64,000 nucleotides of DNA from Rhea pennata (GCF_028389875.1 NC_084678.1:17328899-17392898), one strand, 5' to 3'; positions 11,324 through 22,115 are shown, numbered from the stretch's first letter. Notes: a model not told the origin generated them from the sequence alone. Made by a program: numbers and translations.

Positions 11324-11890
11324 GCCCCGGGCAGAGGCGCAGGCGCCCTGGGCTCTGCGCAGAGCCCTCTCGCCGGCCCCATCGCTGCGGAGAAGCACCC
11401 GGCACGAGGCAAAGCCGGACCCCGACACGCGGCCGGGCGCCGACAGCCGCTTTCTGCAGGGCAGCTCAGCCCCCTCCGCAGCCGAAAGGAGCCCTTGGCT
11501 CCCCTGCTGCCACCCCGTCCCGTCCCACCCCACCTCCGGAGCAGGGCTGCATCACTGTCCTGTCACCGTGTCCCTCTCAGGCCTGTTGCCACTAGAGGTC
11601 ACCAGCAGCCCACGAGGGACATGGGTGCATGGGTGACACTGGCCACCCCAGTATGTCCCCGTGTCACCCCCCCGCCAGATCCCAGCGGGGGGCACAGCAG
11701 TGCCCAGGAGCTGCGCCCGGCCCTGGCACGGGGGTGCTGCGGCGGCCGCCTGCCCCGTTTCGCCTTGCGCATCGTCATCCCCTGAGCAGCACCCAGAGCC
11801 CCTCGCTTCCAGGAAAGGTGCTCAGGGACCCCCGGACTGTCCCCCCACCCCAGACAGGGCCCAGCATCATCCTGCACACCCCCGCTGCAC
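11324..11890. other. intergenic, nothing recognised
   Basis: GC-rich sequence between two tandem arrays. No splice-compatible conserved exon, RNA gene or mobile element could be recognised. Confidence 0.5.
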
Positions 11891-11904
11891 CTAGGGGTTG
11901 GGTG

Positions 11905-12000
11905 CACGAGTGCACATGCACGTGCATGCACCCACGGACACGTATGCACCACGGACACGCATGCACCACGGACACGCATGCACCCACGGGCACGTGTGCT
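11905..12000. repeat. CACGGACACGCATGCAC short tandem repeat
   Basis: Imperfect copies of about 17-20 bp with core CACGGACACGCATGCACCA, largely alternating purine and pyrimidine. Confidence 0.8.
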
Positions 12001-12129
12001 GGCACCGTGGGCTGGGGGGCCGGGCAGGGAGCCGCAGGGAGGGGCCGTGCCGCTGCACGCAGCTGGGCAGGGCAGCAGCACCCGGGGCCGCGCCGGCACG
12101 CGCCTCCGGCTCCTGGCACCGGCTGTGCA

Positions 12130-12297
12130 CGCAGCATTAAAGCAAAACTTTTCATTTCTTTCCCTCAAAGCCGTCTCGAGGCATTAGCTAATTAACGCTG
12201 ATTAAAACACATGACACAGTTGGCACCTCCAGAAAGATGCTCATCAGTGGATCTGTGCCTAGTAATTAAAAAACCAGAGACTATGTTAAGGGTGGGA
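12130..12297. promoter_or_regulatory. AT-rich island: candidate conserved enhancer or distal ANGPT4 3' end
   Basis: About 165 bp of AT-rich, non-repetitive sequence stands out from GC-rich flanks. It contains TAGCTAATTAACGC (a homeodomain-type TAATTA core), CTGATTAAAAC, ACATGACACAGT and TAGTAATTAAAA. This texture is typical of vertebrate conserved non-coding elements. An ATTAAA at 12136 allows the alternative that it is the far 3' end of ANGPT4. Conservation cannot be measured here. Confidence 0.4.
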
Positions 12298-12720
12298 CTG
12301 TCCCGGCGCCTCTCCTGGCAGGGGGTCTCGGAAAGCCGGCACCGCGGGCAGGAAGCGCCGAGGGGGCCGGGCACGGCCGTGCCACCAGGCGCCGCGGAGC
12401 AAAGCTCGGCGGGCTGCGACGGCAGCGAGCACCCCCGTGCCGGGCGACGGGCCGGGCGAGGGGAGGGGGCGCGGAGGCGCCCCGCAGCCACCCCCCCTCG
12501 CCGTAAATAGCAGGCAGGCTCAGCTGTGGCTCCACAGGGAAACTGGAGCCGGCGGGGGGACAGCTGCCGGGGAAAGCGATAGGGAGGGCAGGAGGCGAGG
12601 AGCAGGGCCTGGGGCCGTCCGTCTGTCCCGGAGAGGGACACGGGGCGGGGGGGGAGGGGGGATGCTCCACGGGGCCTCGCTGGGGCCGTGCCAGGCTCTG
12701 CCAGCACAGGCAAGGCCGGC
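12298..12720. other. intergenic, nothing recognised
   Basis: GC-rich sequence with G-runs and no supportable gene or repeat. Confidence 0.5.
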
Positions 12721-12804
12721 GGTCAATGCAGGCAGGCACACGCGCATGCAGGGCTGGGCAAGCAGCTCCCGCCGCGTGCGTGAGCCTCCCTGGGCGTACG
12801 ATGC

Positions 12805-13042
12805 CCTCCGCGGGTGCCTCTGTGTGCACGTGGGCACACGCCCACGCATGCACACATGGACACGTGCCATGCGTACGCACACGTGTGCACACACAGACAC
12901 ACGTGCACAAAGGGACACATGCACATGCACACACGCATGCACGCACACATGCAGACCCACATATGCACACAAGCATGCACGCACATGCAGACACACGTGC
13001 AGGCACACACACTTGCATGCACACGTGTGCATATGCACACGG
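12805..13042. repeat. ACAC/GCATGCAC purine-pyrimidine alternating repeat
   Basis: Degenerate (CA)n mixed with GCATGCAC, CACGTG and ACACGTGTGCAC blocks over about 240 bp. This is classic potential Z-DNA sequence. Cysteine/histidine/threonine-rich open frames over it are by-products. Confidence 0.9.
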
Positions 13043-13166
13043 GGCTGCGGCGATCAGGCCTGGCTCCCGTCGCGCTGCTTCGGCTCCGGGGCGAGAGCAT
13101 CCCGCCCCACGCGGGGCCGAGGGCCCCACGCCAGCCCCGGGGCGCCCGGGGGAGCAGGACGGAGGC

Positions 13167-13187
13167 AGCACCCCCCCCCCCCCCCCG
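13167..13187. repeat. poly(C) tract
   Basis: Uninterrupted C run of about 19-20 bases. Similar runs lie at about 4638-4654 and 33728-33748. They are slippage-prone, so exact lengths in the assembly are doubtful. Confidence 0.9.
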
Positions 13188-13611
13188 CGCCAGCCGACAG
13201 GGCTGCAAGACGCGGCCCCAAACCTGCTCAGTCCTCACGTGGCGCTAGTCGGCAGGCGAAGGGCCGGGGACCTGCCGGCGGCGAGGGCCGCGCCGGGGCT
13301 GCTCGAGGGCTCGGCCGGCGGCCGCCCGGAACCCCCCTCTTCTTGGCGACAGCAAGTAAATTTAGATCAAGCCCCGCAGAGGAATTCAGCAGCGCAGCCG
13401 GCCCAGGCGGCCAGCCGGGCCGGGGAATTAGCCGGGCCGGGGATCCGGTTCCCGCAGAGCATTCCCCGCGGCTAAACCCGGCCCCGGGGGCGCACGCCCC
13501 GCTGCCTGCGCCGCGCCGCAGGCCTCTGCCGCGGAGCAGCCCCGCTGCCCGCTCCCGGCCCCGGCCAAGCCCCCGCGGAGAGGGCCGCGCGCGGCCGCCC
13601 CGGCGCACAAC

Positions 13612-13617
13612 TTTAAT
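13612..13617 (-). terminator. candidate poly(A) signal of FAM110A
   Basis: On the minus strand this reads ATTAAA, followed by AGTTGTGC, a GU-rich downstream element. It lies about 600 bp beyond the FAM110A stop. The AT-richer sequence at 13612-13760 would then be its terminal 3' UTR. Confidence 0.55.
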
Positions 13618-14213
13618 AACAGCAGCTGCATTCTCGTTCTTTTCTGCTTGTTTTTACAGCTCAAACTTCAGCAAAACCAGTAGAAACAAGGCAGAGGCCG
13701 ACGCGAGCATCTTCATAAATAACAGGACAGAGCGCGGCCAGCTCCTGGGGGATTTCTGCTTGCAGCGTGCAAAAAGGGAGACAGAAACAGAGGCAGAGGC
13801 GTGTGCAGGCCGGGCTCGCGCCAAGGGGAGCCCGCCGCGGCGGAGCGCCCGGGCGTTCGGCAGCACGGCCCGGCCGGGAGGAGGCGGCGGCGAGGGCTGC
13901 GTGCGCCCCCTCCTCCTCCGCAGCCCCGCTCCCCCTCGCGGGACCCCGCTCCCCGCTACCGGCTTCAGGGTCCCTGGAGAGGCGGCTCCGCCGGGAAGCA
14001 GAGCTCCCCCGTGGCACCGCGGAGCGCCCGAGCGCCGCCGGCCGAGATCCCCGCTGTTGCGGCGGGTCTGAGCTCTGCAAACACGGGGGCAGGGGCTAAA
14101 TTCGAGGGTCCTACAACAGTCCAGACGCGCTGGGGGAACCGCCTGCACCACGCGGGAGCTCGGGCATCGCCGCTTCCTCCCCGCCCCGCGGCCGCCCGCT
14201 CAGACCCCCGGCA

Positions 14214-15218
14214 CTATACGTCGGAGACCTTCTGGGGCGCGCGGGCTTGCCGCAGTCCGTAGAGCCACTTGATGACGCGGGCGTTGCGCTCGACGACGGA
14301 GATGCTGTAGGGCATGCGCTCGGCGGGCCGCTCCTCGAGGGTGCCGGCGCTGCGCTGCGAGCGGCCGCCCTCCGAGCTCGCCGTGCTCACGCTGGGGAAC
14401 TTGACGGAGACGATGTCGGAGGCGGCGCGGGCGAAGCGCTCCGCGCCCATGTCCTGCACCTCCTCGGGGTCGAGGCCGCAGTAGTTGAAGAAGCGCTCCA
14501 GGTCGGCGGTGGCCCGCGAGTAGCGGTCGCTCAGGTCCGACTTGGAGCGGTGCAGCAGGGTCTGGCGGCGGGCGCTGTCGGGGCGCCCGCCGCGGGGGCT
14601 GCGGCTCGGCGTGCTCAGCGAGCTGCCGGGGGCGGGCGCTGGAGTTGGTGCTGCCGCCACGGGGGCCGCTGCGGCCCGCAGGGCCCCGCAGGGCCGCACG
14701 TCCACCCGGCGCACAGCCACCGCGCCGGAGGGCTTGCAGCCGGCGGAGCCCCCCGACGGCTTGCTCGCGGGCTCGGCGGTGCCCAGGGGCCGCGGGGCGG
14801 CGGTGCGCCCACCCACCTCCGTGCCCGCCTCCCGGCCCAACGGGCTTTCCGCCTTGGGAAAGGGGCTGTCACAGACGTTGATGAGGTTGTTGAGGATCTC
14901 CAGGTTAAGGGAGGTCGTGGGCCCAGCGGGCTCCACGCGACGGGGCCCCGGCGGCGCCCTGCGGCCGGGGGTGAGCATGGCGCGGCGTGTGCCCGGCGCG
15001 AACAGGGGCTGCTTGAGCAGCAGCGGCTTCACCGGCTCCTGCTTGGTGCTGGCGACCTGCTGGCTCTTCACGTACTTGGCCTTGTCGGCCTCCAGCCTCT
15101 CCACCGCGCTGGGCTTCCTGGCGCCGGTCTCCACTTGCCGTCGGAAGTACTCGGGGCCCTTGTTGAGGATGCGGAAGGGCATGGCCGAGGCGAAGGGCAC
15201 CGCCGCCACCCCCTGCAT
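14214..15218 (-). CDS. FAM110A: FAM110A, centrosome/spindle-associated protein
   Basis: Single coding exon, 334 residues, starting at the ATG at 15218; the in-frame codon just upstream is GTG. FAM110 proteins associate with centrosomes and mitotic spindle poles. Family blocks in order: [15 protein letters not shown] (14-28), [18 protein letters not shown] (35-52), [52 protein letters not shown], and the C-terminal [20 protein letters not shown]...[14 protein letters not shown] and synteny between ANGPT4 and SLC52A3 identify FAM110A. The N-terminal [13 protein letters not shown] block is shared with FAM110B and differs from the human FAM110A N terminus as I recall it. A later in-frame ATG at 15182 is the alternative start. 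It is the only minus-strand gene in the window. Confidence 0.93.
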   Translation of the reverse strand: MQGVAAVPFASAMPFRILNKGPEYFRRQVETGARKPSAVERLEADKAKYVKSQQVASTKQEPVKPLLLKQPLFAPGTRRAMLTPGRRAPPGPRRVEPAGPTTSLNLEILNNLINVCDSPFPKAESPLGREAGTEVGGRTAAPRPLGTAEPASKPSGGSAGCKPSGAVAVRRVDVRPCGALRAAAAPVAAAPTPAPAPGSSLSTPSRSPRGGRPDSARRQTLLHRSKSDLSDRYSRATADLERFFNYCGLDPEEVQDMGAERFARAASDIVSVKFPSVSTASSEGGRSQRSAGTLEERPAERMPYSISVVERNARVIKWLYGLRQARAPQKVSDV

Positions 15219-15419
15219 CACGCCGCCGGCCCGCAGGCTCTCCGCGGGCAGGGTCCCGGCCGGCCGCGGCGCCCCGCGCCGCCCGCTGCCCCCGGTCGCC
15301 GACCCGCGGCGCCCATCCAGGGTCGCGCCGCAGCGGGACGCCGCCGGCCCCGGATCCCGCGGCGCGGCTCGGCCGGTGATGCCGCGGGCAGCGTCCGCTC
15401 CGGGGTCCCGCGCCGCCGG
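15219..15419 (-). other. FAM110A 5' UTR with candidate splice acceptor
   Basis: On the minus strand the sequence at about 15440-15420 reads CTAAC, then a pyrimidine tract (GGCCTCTCTCTGCAG), a good branch point and acceptor. Transcripts starting upstream could therefore splice to 15419 and carry a 5' UTR of about 200 nt. A proximal unspliced start near 15.5 kb is also possible. Confidence 0.4.
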
Positions 15420-15539
15420 CTGCAGAGAGAGGCCGGCGTTAGCGGCGGCGGCGGCGGCCCCCGCGGGGTCCCCGCGGCGCGGCCGAGCGTGCGGCCGCGG
15501 CCGAGCCGCCCGGTCGGCGCCGCCAGCCCGCCGGGGCCA

Positions 15540-15665
15540 GCGCCCGGCTTCCTATTTCAAGGCAGGGGCCCCGCCTCCGCCGGCCCCCGCGGCGGCCCCG
15601 AAACGGCCCGCGGCCAATCCGCGGAGCGAGGCCGCTTCCGACGGCGCCTGGGCCAATGGGGCCGC
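15540..15665 (-). promoter_or_regulatory. FAM110A proximal promoter (two CCAAT boxes)
   Basis: Two inverted CCAAT boxes (GGCCAAT at 15612-15618 and 15651-15657) lie 39 bp apart. On the minus strand an AT-rich GAAATAGG motif follows about 60 bp downstream, giving a predicted start near 15.52 kb within a CpG-dense island. Inferred from motif spacing only. Confidence 0.45.
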
Positions 15666-18600
15666 CGGCAGCGCGCGGGCCCGGCGGGCGAGCGGAGCGC
15701 GGCGAGCGGCGGCCGCCTCCGGGCCTCCTCGGGGGCAGCCGGAGCCCCGTCTCCGTCGGGAACGGGGGGGCGCAAGGACGCCCCGCTGGGTCGCCGGGGG
15801 AAACGGGGCGCGGGGCCCGCTCGCCGGCGCCGCACGGGCGCCCCGGGACGCGCCGCTCGCCGGCGGCGGGCACGGCTCGCTCCCGGGCTGCCGGCGCCTT
15901 CGCCGGGCCCTTTCCCCCGGCCGCCTGCATCTGCGGCCGCGCAGGGGGCGAGGGCGGCGCGACGGGGGCTCCCTGCGGCCCTGGCCCGCCGGGCTGGGCC
16001 GGCCCCAGCGCAGCGGGGCGCCGGGAGCCGGCAGGGTGCCGGGACCCCGGGGCCCGCGGCTGCCGCAGCCGGAGCAGCCGCAGCCACGGGCCCCGGCGGA
16101 GCAGGGAAAAGCCTCCCGGGAGCCAGGGGGGCCGGGGCGGCCGCGGGCTCCCTGCCCGCCGGCCCCGCTGCAAAGCCCCAGGGAGGTTCCTGCTTGTGTT
16201 TTCCCAGCCGGGATGTGCCAGGAGCCGCGCAGAGCCCGGGACCCGCGCTGGAGACCCAGGAACCTCATGTCCTTGGGCCCCCGCCAAGCACAACATGCAG
16301 GGCGGTCCTCCCCGGCGGCGCGGGCAGGCGGCGGCCGGCCGCCGGGGGGGGGGCCCGGAGGGGGGGGACCGCAGACCCGTCCCGCGTCCCTGCCGCGCTG
16401 TCCCGGGCCGGGCTCGGGGCCGGGGCCTTCCCGGGGCAGCACAGCCGCGACCGCCCCGGCGGCCCTTTCCGAGCGCCGGCGCTGCTCTGCCCGTACCGAA
16501 CGGCAGCCCCCGCGCCCCCCCCCGGCCCTAGTCCCCCCCTCTCGGGGCCGCGGCGGGGGCGATGCTCGGGGGGGAAGCGCGGGCGGGCGCAGGACTCACC
16601 GGCGGCGGCGGCGCCCCGACGGCAGCTCCGGGGCCCGGGCGGCGGCGGGGCGGCACCTGCGGCCGCGCTACCTGCCGCAACAACTTCCTGCTCGCGGCGC
16701 CGCCCGGCCCCGCTCCGCCACGGGCGGGGGTCCCGCCCCTTCCCCCCCCCCCGCCCGCCCCGGGGCTGCCCCGGCGGGACGGGGCCGTCTGACCCGCCAA
16801 GGGGCCCCGGGGACGGGCGGGGACGGGCAGCGCGGACCCCTCCCCGCCCCCGTCGCGGCCCTCTGCACCTCCCCCCCCCCCGCGAAGCCCAGCAGACGGG
16901 GCAGAAAGACGGAGGGCAGCGGGGCGCCGAGGGGAGCTGCCCCCGGGGAAACGCTGGCCGCGGCCTGCCCCGAGCCCATCGCGGCTGCCCCGCGGGGGAA
17001 ATCGCCGTCAGCCTCCGCCCGAGGCCCCGCGCCAGCAGCCCCGCTCAAGGGGGTGCACGAGAGCCTGACTCAGCCCCGCGCCGGGGCAGTGTCCGTGGGC
17101 GGCGGGGAGCGTCCGCGCAACGAAACCCCACGTGCCCGGCACCGCCGCTGCCGGCGGCTGCGTGGCGCGGCAGGCACGGCCCCCGCACGTGGGGGTCCGA
17201 GCGCAGCCCCCGGCCCTGGGAAGCAGGCCGAGGCGACGCAGCCCCGCGAGCCGCTCAGCGCCCGCACCGGGGCCACGCTGCGGAGGTCACGGCTGAGCCG
17301 CAAGCAGAAGGCGACGCAGCGCGTGCGGGTGGGCGGCGGGGACAGGGACGCAGGGCGCCTTGTCCTGGCCCCAGAGCACAAGTGGCAGCAACCCGACGGA
17401 GGCATTGCAGCGCGGCGCGGGCTCTCCTTCCCTGCCGGCGAGGGCCGGCCGGCGGCAACGGCGCCCGGCCGGCCGCACAACCCGCCGCTCCACATTCCTG
17501 CAGCTGGAGAGCCGCCAGCCCTGGCACCGGCCGCGGAGCAAACACCGCGGCGCCGAGCCGTGGCAGGCGGGTGCGTGTGAGCTGCCCTCCAAACAGCCCC
17601 CAAAACAAAGCGACGTTATCGTGTTCCACAGGCGCTGACGGCGCTCAGCAGCCCCGGTGCCGGGGCTGGCAGTCTGGCTAGTGCCCGGGCTAATGCCTGG
17701 CCGTAGTCGTGGCTCGTCGCCCTCCCAGCCAAGCCAGGCTGACTTGGCCCCTTCGGGTAACCTCCTCCACGGAGGCAGCTGCCCCGAAAAGTCGGGCCAG
17801 GAGAAGTGCCAGCCTGCCCGCTCGCTGGGCGCTCGGGCCACTGTGAGCCCCGGAGCACCTGGCGAGGGAGCAGCACGCGGGGCTGGCGCCGGGGCCGCCT
17901 CCGGCACCTACCTGGGTCTGCCCTGGGCTGCGGGCGCTGGCCCGGCGCCGCGCAGGCCACCGAGCGGCTTCTCCCCGCGCTCGGCCGGGGGGTTGTGCTT
18001 GTCCCTGGAGCCTCCTCCTCCTCCACGAGCAATGTCCTTGCCTTCCTCGCTGCGGGACGGCCCTGTTCCGGGGTGCTGGCACGGGGCTGCCGAAACGTCG
18101 TGGCTTGCTGCTCCCTCTGAGTCAGCGCCGGGCGCGAACGCCCTCCGAGGCAGCGCAGCACGCAGCCGCAGCGAAACGCCCCGCCGGAGCCGCCGGGTGC
18201 CCAGCGTGCCCCTGGGGACACCGGGGGGCCCCTCAGCACTGGCCCTGTCCCAGCCAAGCTCAGCTGCAGCAAGCACAGCTCGAACGGGCACCTGAACGGG
18301 CCCCGGCTGCAAGGAGGGGAAAAGAGCCCCACTCGGGTCTCTGGGGCCAGGTGCAGCGCTGGGGCTGCCGGTCTGGGGAGGGTTTGGGGGACGTTTGGTC
18401 CTGGAGACCTCGGCAGAGCCAGTGCTGGGATGCTGGTGCTCTCCATCGCAGCCTGGCTGAGCCGAGCCATCTGCCGAGTCCCTCACAAAGCAAACCGCAG
18501 CGCTCAGCTCTCTGACTCCTTCCAGGTGCTCCTGAACTTCCACTTTGACCAGATGCAAAGGTGGCTGCTACGGGACAACCAGATCAGCTGCATTTCACAG

Positions 18601-18700
18601 CCCTTCCTGGGGAGTCTCCACCGTCACCTCCGCTCCCCTCCGCAGCTCGCAGCCGCAAACGTGGCAGCACGCACAGCCCAGGGATCTGCTGCGCCCGGAT
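15666..18700. other. FAM110A-SLC52A3 gap, left part
   Basis: CpG-dense sequence without a protein I recognise. On the minus strand there are consensus splice donors at 16599 (GGTGAGTCC) and 17911 (CAGGTAGGT), which could end alternative non-coding FAM110A first exons. The 284-residue minus-strand frame near 17616-18470 and the >1000-residue plus-strand frames here show GC-driven composition, not domains. Confidence 0.45.
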
Positions 18701-18769
18701 CCGCCCGGCCGGCCCTGCTGCCCAGCTCCTGGCCGGCCCCGGGACCCCGGGCTGGGCCCCGGCAATAAC

Positions 18770-19500
18770 CCTGTGTGATAAACTCCAAAATGCTTTAATA
18801 CCCGAGTGAAACTGTAACAGCCGATGGCACAAGCCAAGCAAGCTCTGGGCTGAGCAAGGCGAGTCCGGGGCGACCTCGGTGCTGAGAGCGGAGGAGCCCT
18901 GGCAATGCGCTGGCTCCTCGCACCGGGCACAGAGCCGCGGTGCAGAGCAGGGCGAAGGCCTGGAGCAGGGCCTCCGTGCTGGGACGGAGCCGGGAACCGC
19001 ATGGATCCGGTGGCCTGAGCTCCGGGATGCTCCGGGGGCCCTGAAGAGCAGCTCCCCACGGCGGGGCCGAGCTCGCGGCTGCGAAGCAACGCGCTCACTC
19101 AAACAGTGCATTTCTCGAACTGCGCTTGGAAGCAAGACAAGGAGCTGATGGAGGGAAAAGAGCTGAGCAAAGCGCTCGGAAAACAGATGACTTCCGCCGG
19201 GAGGGCTGCCCCGGCCCCCGTTTCGGCCAAAGGCGGATCCGCGCGACGAGCCCCGACGGCCGCAGCGGGATGCGAGCGTGCCGGGGCGGCGCGCGGCTGC
19301 GGGCGCTGCCCGGGCACGCCACGGCCCCGGCAGCAGGGCGTTGCAGCAGGCAGCCGCGCTTCCAGGTGCCTCGCCCTCTCCAGGAATATCCCGGCTGGCT
19401 TTGGGGAGGCAGCCGGCCTGCCGGCGCCCTGCGCTGCGGGGGGTCGGCGGCGGGGGCCCGGCATGGCCCTTTGATCCCGGCAGCGTGTGTGTACTCACCT
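18770..19500. other. gap with small AT-richer island and minus-strand splice donor
   Basis: A short AT-richer patch near 18770-18830 (CTTTAATACCCGAGTG) and a strong minus-strand donor at 19498 (ATAAGGTGAGTAC), preceded in transcript sense by GATA-like TTATCAG/CGGATAGG sites. It may mark a distal alternative first exon of FAM110A. No coding exon is seen. Confidence 0.3.
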
Positions 19501-20099
19501 TATCCCGCCCGAGCCGCCGGGGCTGCCTCGCCGAGCTGCCCGGATAGGCAGGTCTTATCAGCAGAGGCTGGAGTGCGGGGGCCGGGGGCTCGGCGCGAGC
19601 CCTCGCTCGCGCTCCTCGGGCCGGCTGCTTGCCCAGAGCAGGCTGCAAGGCGCCGCGCAGCGGAGGGGTCACCCCGGCCCCGCTCCTCCGTCGGCCCCGG
19701 GCGAGGCGCTGCCCTGCTCCGTGCCTCAGTTTCCCCGGTCTGCGGGCTCTGCCCTCACGGGCGGGTTCAGGGCCTGGCGGGAGGAGCGGGACGTGGCAGC
19801 ACTGCGTCGGTCCCTCCCTGGGCACCGTCTGAGCCGGCGGGCACGGGGAGCAGCCGCGGTGCGGCGGCCGGGCGGGCGCCGGGGCCGGGCGGGCAGCGAG
19901 CAGATGGAGGATCGCGGCGGGCGGCGCGGCTTTGTCTGCCGGCGCGGCGGCGCGGGCCGGGCTCTCCGCAGATGGCGGCTGCGCGGGGCCGGGGGGAGCC
20001 GCCGGGGCGGCGGGCGCGGGCGAGGCCCTGGGGATCCGGCCCTTTTGTCGGGCTCTAACCCCTCGGCAGAGGCCCCTTCCCCGCGGCACCCGAGGCAGC

Positions 20100-20160
20100 A
20101 GCCTTTCAACTTTCAACTTGACCTGCTCCATTCGCATGGAAATCAGATGCAAATGGAGCC
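20100..20160. promoter_or_regulatory. POU octamer-bearing island
   Basis: Contains the perfect octamer ATGCAAAT at 20147-20154 and a related ATGGAAAT at 20136-20143, 11 bp apart. Two CTTTCAACTT-like repeats lie just upstream, all in a short AT-richer stretch flanked by long GC-rich DNA. Candidate enhancer; conservation not tested. Confidence 0.4.
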
Positions 20161-22100
20161 GGGGGGGCTGGGAGGAGGCGGCCGGGGGAGGAAGGGGCCC
20201 TCGGCCGCAAGCTGCTGCCCCGACCCCCGCGCCCCCGCCGGGCTGCCCGTCCTGGCGCGGTGCCGCCCGCCCGGCAGGCGATACCCGCGCGGGGGCAGCC
20301 CGGCCGGAGGGTGGGGAGGGGAAGCAGAGAGCGGGCTGGGGGGGGGGTTGTGCAGGTGAAGGGCTCCAGCATCCCCCCCTCCGAGGGGGCCGAGCGCCCG
20401 GCCGCAGCCTCCCCGCGCCGCGGGGCTGCGCTCCCCCGCCCCGCACCCCGCTGTGTTTGACACACACCACCTGGGGTGGGGGGGCCCGTGGCTGCTCGCC
20501 TGCCCACCCCAGCCTGGCGAGGCCCCTCCACCGGGTACCGCTCGGTCACCGTCTGCAAACGGCAGCCCATCGCCCCCCTCGCGCACCCCCCGCGCCGCCG
20601 CCAGCCGCGGGGCTCCTCCGGGCTGCTGGATTCAACGCAGGACGGTCGCCCGCGCCCCGCGCCCCCCAGCATCTCGCCGCGGGGTGCCCGGCTCCCCACC
20701 CGGCCGTGCGGCACCCCGAGGAGCCCCTGGCGCTCGCACGCACGAGGCTGCTCCCCGCCGAGCGCCTTGCAAACCGCTCTCCCAGCGACACCCTGTGGGT
20801 GCCGGGGGAAGAGCCCGTGCGAGGCGCCCCGGGGAGGTGGGCGCTGGGGAGCAGCAGCAGGGAGCCGTGGAGCACCGGCCCGCGGGGAGCCGGGCTGCGC
20901 CGTGCGCAAGGGACGCGTGCCGGGGCAAGGCCGCGCCGCGGCCAGGCTCGCCGGTCCCCGTGGGACCCCGCGCAGCCCTGGCCCGGCCGGGATCGCAGCC
21001 GCTGCCGCCCGGTGATATATGCACCTGCATGCCGCAGCCCGGAACAGGTGGGACGCGGTTCAGCAGGGACAAGTGCAAAGTACACGGCGCAGCCAGGAAT
21101 AATCCCCGGCACCCAGCCAAGCCGGGGCGCAGCGGGCTGCCGGCGGTGCTGCGGCGCGTGCCCCGCGGCCCTGCCGCGCGAGCATGGGGCTGTGCGCGGC
21201 CCCGGCGGTACGTGGGGGCGCGCGGGGGGCAGCAGGCCCCGGGGGCAGGGAGCAGGCGAGGGGCTGAGCTGAGGGCTGTCGGGGGTGGGGGGGAGGCAGG
21301 AGGCGGCGGGGCAGGGGCCGGATGGCGGGACCGAGGCCTGAGCCGGCGGCCGGCGCGGGAGGCTGCCTGGAGCCCAGCCGGGGTCTCCGGCCAGAGGTGG
21401 GGAGCGGGGTCGCACGCCGGCCCGGGGACCTGGGCAGCCCGTGAGCACGTGGAGGGGGGACGGGGGGTCCCCGAGCCCTGGCACCCCTCCGGCCGGGCTG
21501 GCCCCCGCCCTGCGGACGGGCAGCAGGGACTGGGCTGGTCCCTCTCCGCCTGGCCCGGGCTCCCTGCGGCCCTGCGCGCGGCGGGTTTTCTCCTTTCTTT
21601 TCTCTTCCGTCTCACCGCGCGCTGCACCTGCAGCTGGCCGTGCCTGCAGCACCCGGCCCGCTCCGGAGACCCACCGGCGTCTCCCCACGCGGGACAGGCG
21701 CCCTGAAATGCACCCTTGGAGTTTGCTCCTGAGCACGTGGGGGAGAGCGCGGGGCCCTGCGCCGCCGTCCCCGGCCCCCGCGGGACACGAGGACTGCCCG
21801 CCGGCCGGGGCCAGCCTGCCGCCGTGCCGCTCCGTGCCGTGCCGTGCCGTGCCGTGCCGTGCTGGCGGTGGCCGCGAGCCCGCTCCGAGCTGCTGTGCAG
21901 CGCCGGGGAAGTGCCATCGCTTCCCGAAAGCGCAGTGAGTGGATGCTGTGCGGCTCCCCCGTGCTCGGGAACGGGGCTGGGAACGGGGCCGGCGGGGAGC
22001 GGGCACGGGAGCCCGGGCACGGCGGAGCCCCCCGGCCGCCAGCACAGCGGGGCGGGCAGGGGGAGCCGGCGGCGGCGGCGGCGGAGGCGGGCGGCCTTGG
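20161..22100. other. SLC52A3 upstream gap
   Basis: GC-rich, no gene recognised. A short GTGCC pentamer repeat lies at about 21832-21862, and a TGGGCCG-type heptamer repeat occurs later at 22348-22385. Confidence 0.5.
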
Positions 22101-22104
22101 CCCG

Positions 22105-22115
22105 GCTGACTCAGC
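22105..22115 (+). promoter_or_regulatory. AP-1 / MARE-like element upstream of SLC52A3
   Basis: GCTGACTCAGC is a palindromic TRE core with flanking GC, one base short of the full Maf recognition element on each side. It lies about 220 bp before a possible exon 1 donor (CCCAGGTGAGA at about 22325), so it is near the presumed promoter. Confidence 0.35.

Noticed and set aside
12520-13248. Cys/His/Thr-rich frames resembling metallothionein or keratin-associated proteins
   Set aside because: They come from the CA/GCATGCAC repeat tract on both strands.
14247-17681. Plus-strand frames of over 1000 residues across FAM110A and its upstream region
   Set aside because: Open only because stop codons are rare in very GC-rich DNA; antisense to the real FAM110A gene and without conserved motifs.
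17616-18470. 284-residue minus-strand frame as a possible gene
   Set aside because: Compositional frame with no motif. Only a splice donor inside it is of interest, as a possible non-coding FAM110A exon.
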